64,000 nt of DNA. Source: Closterium sp. Naga37s-1. Its lineage: Eukaryota > Streptophyta > Zygnematophyceae > Desmidiales > Closteriaceae. The notes beneath the pieces were generated by a model. That model ran no database searches. It was not told the DNA's origin and worked only from the letters and a program-made list of their open reading frames with translations. Below are positions 47,601 to 58,902 of the stretch, one piece after another. Position 1 is the stretch's first letter; each line of letters starts with the position of its first letter. The position numbers and the translations under genes are program-made. The stretch is from contig CANJKZ010001018.1 in the NCBI GenBank assembly GCA_947471745.1, positions 2,288,001 through 2,352,000 on the forward strand, read 5' to 3'.

Positions 47601-50600
47601 CTCAAACCCCATTCGCTCACAGCCTGTCCGCACCAGCCATCCCTCTTAATCTCTGCTCCCTGCCCCCTTCCCACGCCCAGGACTTCACCGACGATTCCAT
47701 CTTCCCTCTGCTCGCTCTGGAAGGAGCCAAGGTGACTTCAAGTCGAACCAATCACCCTTATTCCCTCCCGGTTGCCGCTCCCTGTCCCTCCCCCACGCCC
47801 AGGACTTCACGGACGATTCCATCTTCCCTCTGCTCGCTCTGGAGGGAGCCAAGTCGCTGCTGGGGCTGGGAGTGCTGCTCTACACGGGCCGAATCGCTCT
47901 GCGACGGCTGTTTGAGGTGAGTTTTGATGGTGCAGCATGACAGCATGTCAGCATGATATTGCTGTCTCAAGTCGCTGCTGGGGCTGGGAGTGCTGCTGTA
48001 CACGGGGCGCATTGCTCTGCGACGGCTGTTTGAGGTGAGTTTTGATGGTGCAGCATGACAGCATGTCAGCATGAAATTGCTGTCTCAAGTCGCTGCTGGG
48101 GCTTGGAGTGCTGCTGTACACGGGGCGCATTGCTCTGCGACGACTGTTTGAGGTGAGTTTTGATGGTGCAGCATGACAGCATGTCAGCATGAAATTGCTG
48201 TCTCAAGTCGCTGCTGGGGCTGGGTGTGCTGCTGTACACGGGGCGCATTGCTCTGCGACGTCTGTTTGAGGTGAGTTTTGATGGTGCAGCATGATAGCAT
48301 GTCAGCATGAAATTGTTGTCTCAAGTCGCTGCTGGGGCTGGGAGTGCTGCTGTACACGGGGCGCATTGCTCTGCGACGACTGTTTGAGGTGAGGCTGCGT
48401 GATAGCATGATGGTATGATGGCGTGATAGCAGGATTGCATAATGGCATGACGGCGTGATAGCAGGATTGCATAATGGCATGACGGCGTGATAGCAGGATT
48501 GCATAATGGCATGACGGCGTGATAGCAGGATTGCATAATGGTATGAGGGCGTGATAGCAGGATTGCATAATGGCATGACGGCGTGATAGCAGGATTGCAT
48601 GATGGCATGACGGCGTGATAGCAGGATTGCATAATGGCATGACGGCGTGATAGCAGGATTGCATGATGGTATGATGGCGTGATAGCAGGATTGCATAATG
48701 GCATGACGGCGTGATAGCAGGATTGCATGATGGCATGACGGCGTGATAGCAGGATTGCATGATGGCATGACGGCGTGATAGCAGGATTGCATGATGGTAT
48801 GATGGCGTGATAGCAGGATTGCATGATGCCATGACGTCGTGATAGCAGGCGGCGTGATAGCAGGATTGCATGATGACATGATGGCGTGATAGCAGGATTG
48901 CATGATGACGGCGTGATAGCAGGATCGCATGATGACATGAAGCGTGACAGTCGCTGTTCAGCAGCCTTTGCACTCTGTGCCTGTCCTTCATCTCTCTCCC
49001 ACCCACCCCATCCCTTGACTCCCTTTGCCCACCTCTCTCCCTCGCCCTCTCTTCAGTTCGTGGCTGAGTCGCGAAGCTCAGAGGCGTTCATTGCGCTCTG
49101 CCTGTCCTTCATCACTCTCCCACCCGATCCCTCCCCCCATTCTGCCCTGCCTCTCCCTATCCCAATCTGCAGTTCGTGGCTGAGTCGCGGAGCTCAGAGG
49201 CGTTCATTGCGCTCTGCCTGCTCACAGTCACGGGAACAGCTCTCATCACCAGCAAGCTCGGATTCAGTGACTCGGTAAGACTGCCCTTGTACCACCCAGC
49301 ATCTTCTCATGCTCATCACATCATCGTTTCAAACTCTTCCACACGCATGCTTAGATGCAAGAACCTTTAGAACAGGCGCACTTCTTACCTCTCTCCTTAA
49401 CGTTGAGGTCGACCAACACTAATGTACTTTCCCTTGTCTCTCTCTCCCGTGCGTGTGCGTGCAGTTGGGAGCGTTCCTAGCAGGAGTACTACTGGCAGAG
49501 ACCAACTACCGCACACAGGTGTTATGGAGGCACCATAAATCCAAACCCCGACTCACTCTTTTGTACTCTCCTCTATGTCTCATTGCCTCCCATGCGTGCC
49601 TGCACAGCTGGGAGCGTTCCTGGCAGGAGCACTGCTGGCAGAAACGAATTACCGCACACAGGTGGAGGCGGACATCCGCCCCTTCAGAGGGCTGCTGCTG
49701 GGGCTCTTCTTCGTCACCACTGGCAGCTCCATCGACCTCAACGTGAGTGCAACTGTGAATTCGTTACTCATTGACTGAAGCTGATCCCAGCGGTCCATCC
49801 AGTTACTTGGATCACGACAGCCCGTGCTCTGTTGGCTAGCCACATGGCCTCATTGCCATAGCACGCATGCATCACAGCCCTTATTTTCCTCCTGCGTCCC
49901 ACCCACCGGTCCTGACCTTTCTCCACAGCTGCTGGCATCAGAGTGACCCAACATCCTGGCGCTCCTGGCAGGTCTCATAACCATAAGGGTGGCCATCATC
50001 ACAGCTTCCATCTCACTTTCTCACACTCTTCCTCTCCATTCGTCTCTCACCTCCCACTTCAGCTGCTAGCATCGGAGTGGCCCAACATCCTGGTGCTACT
50101 AGTAGGCCTAGTAGGCATAAAGGCGGCCAGCATCACAGCTTTCACCTTCTTTTCTCACTCTTTTTCTCTCCATCTGTCGTCCTCCCCCCGGCAGCTGCTG
50201 GCATCGGAGTGGCCCAACATCCTGGCTCTCCTCGTGGGCCTCATAGGCATCAAGGCAGCCATCATCACACCTTCCATCTCAACCACCTCTTTCCATCCCC
50301 ACTCTCTCTTCCCCACACCCTCGCAGCTGCTGGCATCGGAGTGGCCCAACATCCTGGCTCTCCTCGTGGGCCTCATAGGCATCAAGGCAGCCATCATCAC
50401 GGCTCTAGGGCCGCGTGTGGGGCTCACTCTCTCGGAGTCCGTTCGCACGGGGCTGCTGCTGTCCCAAGGGGGCGAGTTCGCCTTCGTTGTCTTCGCCCTT
50501 GCTAACCAGTGAGTCATAGTTTCATATGTAAGCCCCACTCTTGGCACTCCGGACTGCCTCATAGGCATCAAGGCGGCCATAATCACAGCGCTGGGGCCGC

Positions 50601-53600
50601 GGGTGGGGCTCACTCTCTCCGAGTCCGTGCGCACGGGGCTGCTGCTGCTGTCCCAAGCGGGTGAATTCGCCTTTGTCGTAGTCGCCCTCGCCAACCAGTG
50701 AGTCATACGCCTTTAGCATCACCCATATGCTTCTAAAGAGTTTCTATATCGTCCTTTGTATTGTTGGAATATCGTTTTTGTGTTTCTTTGTTCCATTGTT
50801 TTCTTTCTTTCTTAATCTATGCCCTAGTCACCACTATTGTAGTGGCGTTATCCATGGCGCTCAATATCCTCTCCTTCTTCTGTCTTCCCTCCCTCCCTCC
50901 CTCCTTCCCACCCTCATTCCCTCCCCTCTCTCCCACGAGCCAGATTAGGCGTGCTCCCCTTGGAGCTGAACCGCCTGCTCACCATCGTGGTGGTGCTATC
51001 CATGGCGCTCAGCACCCTCTCTTCCCCCTTCTCCCCTCCTTTCCTCCCTCCTCCCTTTCCTACCTCCCTCCCCTTCCCCCCACAACCAATTCAGGCTGGG
51101 CGTGCTCCCCTTGGAGCTCAACCGTCTGCTTATCATCGTGGTGGTGCTCTCCATGTGTTTCAACACCCTCTATTCCTCCTTCCGTCATCCCTCCCTCATT
51201 TTCTGCTTCCTCCCCCCCCTCCCCCCTTCCTCTCTCCAACGATTCAGACTAGGCGTGCTCCCATTGGAGCTGAACCGCCTGCTCATCATCGTGGTGGTTC
51301 TTTCCATGGCGCTCACGCCCTTCCTCCATCTCCCTCCCTCCCTCCCTCCCTCCCTCCCTTCCTCCCTCCCATGAGCCAGACTAGGCGTGCTGCCATTGGA
51401 GCTGAACCGGCTGCTCATCATCGTGGTGGTGCTATCCATGGCGCTCACGCCCTTGCCTCCTCCTTCTGTCACACCGTCCCTCCCTCCCTCCTTTTCCTCC
51501 TTCTCACCAATTCAGACTAGGCGTGCTGCCATTGGAGCTGAACCGGCTGCTCATCATCGTGGTGGTGCTATCCATGGCGCTCACGCCCTTCCTGGACGCC
51601 CTGGGGCGCCGAGCAGCCGAGTACATAGAGGACAACATCGAATCCAGGGACGCTGCCACTGTTGCTGCCGGGGGCGTGGGTGGTGGGGCGGCTGTTGGTA
51701 GACTGGGAGCAGGCGGCAATGGGGCGATGAGTGGAGCCGATGGCGGCATGGAAGGCGAAGCGGTAAGTTTATTTATTTCTGCTGCTGCTTTTGTAACTCT
51801 CATAAAGGTTGGCATGCCCACAAACTCTCTGCTTCCTGCACGAATTGGCAGTGATTGCGGGGTTCAATTCAACCAACTTGTGCCGAAGCTCACAATCCTG
51901 CCCTGCCATCTCTATTCCTCTGCTCACCCACATTGCTCCTACCACCATCACAGGCAGGCGCATCCCACTCTACACACTTCGCCGGTGCGGAGCCGATAGT
52001 CATTCTGGGGTTCAACCAGATGGGGCAGGTGCTGGCCAACTTCCTCTCCACGCCGCTTGCAGCGGGGTCAGGGGGAGACGCTGCTGGTTGGAACTTCATC
52101 TCCTTCGATCTCAACCCCAAGCGCGTGCGGGTAAGCCAAGCCCCCTTGCACTCCCTCGCACTCCCTCTCACTCCCTCGCACTCCTTGTCCTTCAACATAT
52201 CCTCCAGTTCTAACTTGTTACGAGGTTGAGTTTCCTTGATCATAAATTTCTCTGTAAGCCTCACCCACACCCTTGTCCTGCTGGTTGGAACTTCATCTCC
52301 TTCGATCTCAACCCCAAGCGCGTGCGGGTAAGGCCGCTTACACTCCCTCTCAGCATTTCCTCCAGTTCCAACTTGTAACAGGTTTCGAGCTTCCTTGGAT
52401 ACCCAACTCTCTTCAAACCTCACCCTTGCCCCTCTCGATCCCCTGACAGCTTGGCGCATCGCTCGGTTTCCCCGTCCTGTATGGCGACGGCAGCCGCCCG
52501 GCAGTGCTGGAATCGGCCGGCATTCGCCGCCCCAAGGCCTTCATGGTCGTCTATTCCAGCCGCACCCGATCCGTGGCTTCAATCGAGCGGCTCAAAGAGG
52601 CTTTTCCTGGGGTGAGTGTCTGTAACGTCATTTTTGCGTGTTGTGAGTTGACTCAAGGACACCTGTCGCGAGAGTTTGTCATGTGAAATATGAGTGTCAC
52701 CTGTGAGTTAACTCACGGACATTTCCTCTCTCTCCTCCTCCTTCCTCCCTCCCTCCTCCCCTTGCTCGCTCCAGGTACCTCTGTATGCACGGGCAGTGGA
52801 CTCAATGCATCTGTCGGAGCTCAGGCGAGCAGGGGCCACTGACGTGGTGTTGGAGAGCGCTGAGGTGAGTCTCTCATGGGATCCTCTTTTAGAGTCGACT
52901 CAAAATGCGAGCAGGGGCCACTGACGTGGTGTTGGAGAGTGCTGAGGTGAGTCTCTCAAGATACATGGGATCTTCTTTTTGAGTCGACTCAGAATGCGAG
53001 CAGGGACCACTGACGTTGTGCTGGAGAGTGCTGAGGTGAGTCACATGGAATCTTCTTTTTGAGTCGACTCAAAATGCGAGCAGGGACCACTGACGTGGTG
53101 TTGGAGAGCGCTGAGGTGACCCTCGCAAGACGCATGGGATCAAAAGTTCCTGTTCGCTGAGTACGAGCTGGTAAGGATAGGTACAGCATTAAAATTGCAT
53201 GTGATTCCCCTCTCCTGCGTACCACATGTGCAAGACACTGTGCTGTGGCAAAGTGTTAGCTTCCAGCCAAGCCTCACATGTTGCTGGTTGCTCCTTCTCC
53301 ACCCCATCGCTCCTGTCCCTACACAACGTCCGTCCAGCACCTTGCTCTTTCTCCACCCCATTGCATCAGTCCCTGGACCAATCCGTGTTGCTCTCGCCTC
53401 TCTACGTGCCCATGCAGACTGGTCTTTGCCTGGGCTCCATGCTCCTGCAGGGCAAAGGAATTGCGTTAAACAATGTGGTGTTCGAGCCATTCCTCCCTCT
53501 CACTGGCCTAAACCAACCCCTGTCCCTCTCCCCTTGTGTTCCCCCTGCTGCCTCCTTGACTGCAGACTGGTCTCCTCCTCGGCTCCATGATGCTACAGGG

Positions 53601-54858
53601 CATGGGGGTGATGCGAGATGATGTGGTGTTTGTGCCACTCCTCCCTCTCGCTGCCCCTGAACCAACCCCTCTCCCTCTCCTTCCCCCCAATCCTTGACTG
53701 CAGACTGGTCTCCTCCTCGGCTCCATGCTTCTACAGGACATGGGGGTGATGAGAGACGACGTGGTGTTTGTGCCATTCCTCCCTCTCGCTGCCCCTGAAC
53801 CAACCCCTCTCCCTCTCCTTCCCCCCAATCCTTCACTGCAGACTGGTCTGCGTCTGGGCTCCATGCTTCTACAGGACATGGGGGTGATGAGAGACGATGT
53901 GGTGTTTGTGCGGCGCCTCATGCGGGACGCCATGGACCAGAGGGCTCTCTCTGCTTCCTCCTCCTCCCAGTCCTCCGACCTCATCTCCTCCCGCCCTCTT
54001 CTCGACACTCTCAAGGTACGCGGCTTCCCCTCCTTTCCTAATTGGCCTTGTTATGGGTTGCTTTTGAGTTGACTCACAAATGCTTTCCCAGTTAGGCTTG
54101 TGGTGCATATGAACATCCGAATCGCTGTCAATTCGTCTCAATTGTTACATTCCATGCTTCCTGTCTTTTCGTTCTTTCTTGAACAGGAAACACTCGGTCG
54201 TAGAGCCATTCGGCCCATAGAACCCACAGCCTTTCTCATGAATAAACAAGACGAGCGTACTGCCGCTCCTTCATCTGCAGCATCCGCTGCTGCATCTGCA
54301 GCTCTTTCTGCTGTCGATGGGGACACGCGGCAGCAGGAGAATCCTGCTAAAGTTGCCGCGTTTACCGCCACTCGTGCATCTGCAGTGGCTGCTGCAGCTG
54401 CAGCTGCCGCTACAGTGGGCGTGCTTGTCGCGAGCAAAGCAGACGAAACAGCAGCAGCTCCAAAAGAAGAGGGCGAGGACACACAAGCAGGGATCAAAGA
54501 AGCACCCGTAGCAAGGGGTTTCGGTGCAGAGATCCCATCCCTCGACTCCCCATTGGGTATCAACCCTGTATTCGTACTGGCAGACGCCCAGGCTACTCCT
54601 GACGGCATGCTTCAGTACTTCTCCGATGGAGAGGACTTTGTTGACCGGAATCTCAGCCTTGATGCCAGTCAGCTGCCTGCTGCAAGCGCTGCAATGCCGC
54701 CGTCATTGGACTCACCAGTGGTGCTGGGAGAGGGGTTTGACTCGGAAGGAGGGCAAGCTGGGGCGGGTGAGAGGCTGGTTTACTTTTCAGATGGGGATGA
54801 CTTTGTGGATGTCAAGCTGGAGCTTCCCCAGTCCGGCGATTTCCCTAGAGAAAAGTAA
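44632..54858 (+). CDS. KEA3: K+/H+ antiporter KEA3-like, plastid/thylakoid type
   Basis: Sixteen in-phase exons: 44632-45393, 45578-45679, 45959-46039, 46480-46581, 46776-46853, 47134-47253, 47803-47916, 49173-49274, 49608-49742, 50327-50508, 51516-51762, 51954-52130, 52450-52611, 52775-52864, 53842-54015, 54187-54858; 1099 residues. KEA3 exchanges K+ for H+ across the thylakoid membrane and tunes the proton gradient in changing light (family knowledge). Seen: a long Ser/Pro/Arg transit-like N terminus; CPA2 transporter helices ([74 protein letters not shown]); then a KTN nucleotide-binding domain ([34 protein letters not shown]). The glycine motif reads GFNQMG. The C-terminal tail has two YFSDG-DFVD motifs. 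Seven or more exons have tandem partial copies. Confidence 0.94.
47681..47731 (+). repeat. Partial upstream copy of KEA3 exon 7
   Basis: 51 nt ([17 protein letters not shown]) with acceptor CCCAG and a GTGACT that could act as a donor. The intact exon at 47803-47916 begins with the same 17 codons. Confidence 0.85.
47972..48388 (+). repeat. Four extra copies of the 3' part of KEA3 exon 7, 118-bp period
   Basis: Copies at 47972-48034, 48090-48152, 48208-48270 and 48326-48388, each 63 nt, preceded by CTCAAG and followed by GTGAG donors (GTGAGTTTTG in the first three). With the intact exon that is five copies encoding the same 21 residues ([20 protein letters not shown], then E). All exon differences are synonymous. 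Confidence 0.93.
48395..48945. repeat. About 32-bp minisatellite in KEA3 intron 7
   Basis: Roughly 17 units of the type GCGTGATAGCAGGATTGCAT followed by AATGGCATGACG variants. Purely intronic. Minus-strand open frames across it ([17 protein letters not shown] type) are artefacts of the repeat. Confidence 0.92.
49057..49518 (+). repeat. Partial copies of KEA3 exons 8 and 9
   Basis: 49057-49104 repeats the acceptor and first 16 codons of exon 8 ([16 protein letters not shown]). 49465-49518 repeats acceptor and first 18 codons of exon 9 ([18 protein letters not shown]) and ends at a GTGTTA. Intact exons are at 49173-49274 and 49608-49742. Between them, 49275-49464 is ordinary intron. Confidence 0.85.
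49929..50326 (+). repeat. Three upstream partial copies of KEA3 exon 10
   Basis: Copies start at 49929, 50063 and 50195, each with acceptor plus [24 protein letters not shown] text. The first has a TGA for TGG and is the most decayed; the third is nearly identical to the intact exon at 50327. Confidence 0.9.
50558..50702 (+). repeat. Downstream copy of the 3' part of KEA3 exon 10
   Basis: Repeats [20 protein letters not shown] through LANQ with the same donor CCA-GTGAGTCAT but no acceptor. It has an additional Leu codon and Ala for Gly in the SQGGEF motif. Confidence 0.88.
50830..51515 (+). repeat. Five upstream partial copies of KEA3 exon 11
   Basis: A degraded copy near 50830-50875, then copies starting at 50944, 51095, 51248 and 51380 with acceptors and [20 protein letters not shown]. 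All turn into pyrimidine-rich intron after 25 to 30 codons. The intact exon is 51516-51762. Confidence 0.92.
52279..52327 (+). repeat. Downstream copy of the end of KEA3 exon 12
   Basis: Repeats [15 protein letters not shown] and the donor GTAAG from the exon that ends at 52130. Confidence 0.88.
52865..53130 (+). repeat. Three downstream copies of the end of KEA3 exon 14, with palindromes
   Basis: [13 protein letters not shown] plus donor repeats after the intact exon (52775-52864), at about 52907-52946, 52996-53036 and 53079-53115. Each unit is preceded by a GAGTCGACTC palindrome (52892, 52981, 53061), which is part of the duplicated intron segment. Confidence 0.9.
53418..53841 (+). repeat. 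Three upstream partial copies of KEA3 exon 15
   Basis: Copies start at 53418, 53566 and 53704 with acceptor TGCAG and [10 protein letters not shown]...DDVVF. The intact exon is 53842-54015. The copy farthest upstream is the most diverged. Confidence 0.9.
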
Positions 54859-55228
54859 CTCGATATTTATAATGCATACACTGACTCATCCTTGCTAATG
54901 CAGGTTCATTTCTCCTAAGAAAGTACCCTGTCGTGTATTTCATGGAAAACCTACCGTACATTGCTTTGGCCAAGCAATAACATTCCAATAAGTCTCTTCT
55001 CAGTCTCCATCATTGGCAACAAAGACAGTGAATGCATTTCACTTGCACCAATAAGAAGATTACAGCATGCTACTGCAACAAGCACCACAAAAACATAACG
55101 ACCAACACCTTTGGGCACAATCCCCTAGGGCGCTTCGTACAGCACAGCAGAACATCTCTAAACGCCCCGTCTCCGCCAGCTGTAGATTGTCCAGAAAACG
55201 GCCAGCTTCTATTTGAGTTCAAACCTCC
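54859..55228. other. Convergent region between KEA3 (+) and RACK1 (-)
   Basis: 370 bp that must hold both 3' UTRs. An AGCAATAACATTCC near 54975 and AT-rich text may serve polyadenylation. No gene seen. Confidence 0.5.
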
Positions 55229-58200
55229 TTAGAAGCCGCGGCCAACGGACCAGACACGGATGTAACCGTCGGTGTAACCACCATAGAGGGTGGCTCCATC
55301 TGCGCTCCAGTTGAGGCTCACACAGTACGGCGTCTGGTACAGGGACAACAAGAGGGGGCGAGCGAGAAAAGAGCAAGGAAATGGGCGGGAAAGGTTCATG
55401 TGGGAGAGAGTGGGGAGGCAGGAAAGGGGATGGATAAGCATGGGTGGAGAGTGAGAAGCGGCGAAAAGTTGGCACACTCGGAGCAACTCCTGAAAGTCCT
55501 CCATGCAATACCAGCTCTCTAAATTCGCAACTTCAAACCCAACAACCTTGCGATTGAGGTAGTTACCACCCTCTGCATCATCACCCATCAGCTTGTTCCC
55601 CCAGCCTCCTACCCAACGAAGCCCACACATCACTGGAGCAAAATACCACCTTTCCGCTGGAGCCACGCCTTCACCTCAATCTCTGTTTCACAGGACCGGG
55701 GCAGGATACGCCTTAATATCTATCAAACTCAGCCTACTAAACCCCACTTCTTCCCCTGTCCAAGGTGCCACATTTGCCCCGTTCTCCTGCCCATAAAACT
55801 CCGTACTCCTCTCATTTCACCTCCCCTGAACCCCTGCTTCCCTGGCCTCCATTTCTTGAACAACTCTTTTTCGGAAACGCCAAACACTTCTGTTCAACTG
55901 GCACTTACAATCTACCATGCCTTAACATGTCCCCCTGCCCCCCCCATCCCATTCCTCCCAGTAGGGCCCAGATATTAGCGTGAACAGGGCGAACTACTAT
56001 GACACGAGGTGCCACCGGGTCTCACCGCATGGTCCTTCCTTGCCCACCACTTCCCCCTTACCCCAGCTTCACCCTCCACACCCCACGAAGCCCTGCATTT
56101 CCCTAACTTCCCTCATCTCGTCCTGTCACCTGCTCCTTAACCTTTCCCGCACTCACCTGCCCGTTGAACTTTCCCACTTCCCATCCAGCTTAACCTAGCC
56201 CCCCCGCCCACTTGCCCCTCCCGTTCCACCACCTCCCCTCTCCTCACCTGGCCCTTGAACTCCGCGCCCCCGCGCGCGCGAGCTAGCTCGTAGTCCGGCA
56301 CGAGCGAGGCTCTTGCTCTCCAGCTCACCTCAACACCCCTCTCTTCCCCCATACACCCTGTCACTTCCCCCTCGTATTCCAATTTGCCCCATTCCCCTCC
56401 CCTCACATGTCCCCTTACCCAATTGCGCCGTCCCTCCCGCTCAACTACCCCACCCTTCCTCCCCCCCTCCCCTCACCTGGCCCTTGAACTCCGCGCCCCC
56501 GCGCGCGCGGACCAGCTCGTAGTCCGGCACGAGCGTGTCCACGAGGCTCTTGCTCTCCAGGTCCCAGATCTTAATCGACGACTGCGTCGCGGCGCACAGC
56601 CAGTAGCGGTTCGGGGAGAAGCAGAGCGAGTGGATGATGTCGCCCGCGTCGAGCGAGTACAGCCGCTTGCCCTCCGCCAGGTCCCACAGCATCGCCACGC
56701 CGTCCTTTCCGCCGGACGCGCACAGCGAGCCGTCAGGGGAAACGATCACCGTGTTGACGTAGCCGGTGTGGCCCAGCAGGTTCTGGCGGAGCTTGCAGTT
56801 GGTCAGGTTCCACACCTTCACCACCTGGTAGAGTAAAGGAGAGCGGCCCGGGGAAGGGGGGAGGGGCAAGGGGAGAGGGGCAAAGGGAAGGGGAGGGGAC
56901 GAGGAGAGACAGTGGTGTTGATGGGAGCAGGTTCTGGCGGAGCTTGCAGTTGGTCAGGTTCCACACCTTCACCACCTGGAGGTGTAGAGGAGAAGGGGGG
57001 GGGAAAGGGGGAAGGGGCAAGGGGGGAGGGGAGGGGACAGGGAGCAATGGTGGTGTTGATGGGAGCAGGCTGTGACGGAGCTTGCAAGTGGTCAGGGGGA
57101 ATGGCGGGGGGAACGGCGGGCGGAAGGGGTGGGGGGAAGGGAGAAGAAGGAAGAGAATGGGAACGGGGAGGGGGAAAAGAGAAGGGGAGGGGAAGTGGAA
57201 GGGGAAGGGGGGCGGAAGGAGGGCGGGAATGGAGGAAAGAGGGCGGGGGGAGGGGGAACGGGGAGGGGGAGGGGGGTTGAAAGGGGGTGGGGTTGGGGGT
57301 AGGGGAGGAGAGAGGTGCTGAAGGAAGAGGAAATGGAAGGGGGGAACAAGGAAGACTCGATTGTTGGACGGGATGAGGAAAACGCGATCGAGCTTCGCAG
57401 CCCCACGTGACCCACGAGCCAACCCAGCGAAATCTGACCCGACTTTGGAATCGACTCACAAGGCTCTACGGGATGGTTCTGACGCGTCGGACGTGTGCAT
57501 GTGCGAGAGGGACAGACGGAGGAGGCCGCCCGTGCAAGAGGGGCAAAGGGAGGGGCCGTTCCGCTAGTGCACACTCTAGCGTCGCAGCTGCTTAGGGAGA
57601 AAGTACGAAACCTGCAATCCCGGTACCCCACCTTGGCTGGAAAGGTACGTAATCCAACCCAACTGCGACCGTTAAGAACCTCATGGTAGAAGCCTGATGC
57701 CATCCGCTGATTAGATATTATTCTAGCCTCCAAGGTACTTTGCCGCATCCGCCCAACGAACCTAATCCCAACCACCCAACGAGCCTACTTCAAGGCGCCC
57801 AACGAGCCCGTTACAACCGCCCAACGGACCTTGTCCCAGCCGGCGGAGACGATGATGGGCTGCGTGTTGACGGGCGAGAAGCGCACGCACGACACCCACC
57901 CCTGGTGAGCGTCCGCGTCGTTCATCGTGTACTTGCACTCGCCCAGCGTGTTCCACAGCTTGATGCTGCGATCGCGCGACCCGGACACGATCTGACGGTT
58001 GTCGACGCTGAAGGCGACGCTGAGCACGTCCTTGGTGTGGCCGACGAAGCGGCGCGTGGTGGCGCCGGTGTTGAGGTCCCACAGGCGGAGGGTGCTGTCC
58101 CACGAGCCGGACAGCGCGAACTGACCGTCGGATGAGATCACGACGTCCTGTTGTACGCGTTAGAGGGTGAGTGTGGGGAAAGGGGAAGGGAGACGTGAAT

Positions 58201-58902
58201 CAGAATGCGCTAGTGTTCAGGTCCCGCAAGCCGGAGAGCCCTATCTGACCATCGGAAGACCTAGCGTATGCGTTATACTGGGTGAGTGCGACCAGAGAGC
58301 ATGAAGACGAAGGAACGAGAAGAATGGCGACGTGAATAAACGGCCAACAGGAAAGGTGTTGCTGCGGGACGACAGTCGACGAATGGCGGCCACACACCAT
58401 CTATAAATTACTAAGCAATCCGCGAATACCTCGAGCGGCGGGCACAAATGTGAGCCTCGACGAGCTACTAACTAGTTCGGCAAATCACACCATTGTGCAA
58501 ACACACGGGCTCTTTGTCGCATAATGAGCGCAGCTAGCTCAGCCACAACACCAGAAATTTTTAGATCCACTAACAGACCGGAGAATTGCGCGGTTTACGC
58601 CGGGAGACCGAGAATCTACAATGAAACGCAGCTGCACGAAACCTCCGTGAAAAAAAAGGAATCTAAAATATTCGAAGCTTCACCTGCACGAAACCGCCGT
58701 GGCCGGTGAGGCGGCGCTTGGGCACACCGGCGAGCTGCACGCCCGTGGCGGAGGCGGCGTCGCGAGTGAGCGACCACGACATGATGCCCTTATCGCGCGA
58801 GCATGAGATGATAGAATCGCTGTTGTCGATCGGGCACGCGATCGACGTGACCCAATCGGAGTGGCCCTTGAGGTGGCCGCGGAAGCTAAGTTGCTCACCC
58901 AT
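55229..58902 (-). CDS. RACK1: RACK1, seven-bladed WD40 scaffold of the 40S ribosome
   Basis: Four exons, 58902-58684, 58147-57830, 56824-56477 and 55333-55229, all phase 0, encode 329 residues, normal length. RACK1 binds the 40S head and scaffolds kinases and translation factors (family knowledge). Seen: [20 protein letters not shown] at the N terminus; repeated GH...WD/WN blade endings such as [70 protein letters not shown]; and the C-terminal [20 protein letters not shown]. The start has ACCATGG-like context. Introns are large for such a compact gene, and partial copies of exons 2 and 3 lie in them. RACK1 is head-to-head with DXR. Confidence 0.97.
56243..57096 (-). repeat. Partial copies flanking RACK1 exon 3
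   Basis: Upstream in transcription: 56975-56930 and about 57096-57066 repeat acceptor region plus [16 protein letters not shown]. Downstream: about 56328-56243 repeats the exon end ([17 protein letters not shown]) with its GTGAGG donor. The intact exon is 56824-56477. The rest of 56830-57350 is purine-rich GGGGAA-type repeat DNA. Confidence 0.9.
58205..58262 (-). repeat. Decayed copy of part of RACK1 exon 2
   Basis: Reads [18 protein letters not shown], matching [10 protein letters not shown]...WDLNTGA of exon 2 with an internal deletion. It lies upstream of the intact exon. Confidence 0.75.

Noticed and set aside
48184..49006. Minus-strand frames of [16 protein letters not shown] type
   Set aside because: Products of the intronic minisatellite and exon copies of KEA3 read backwards.
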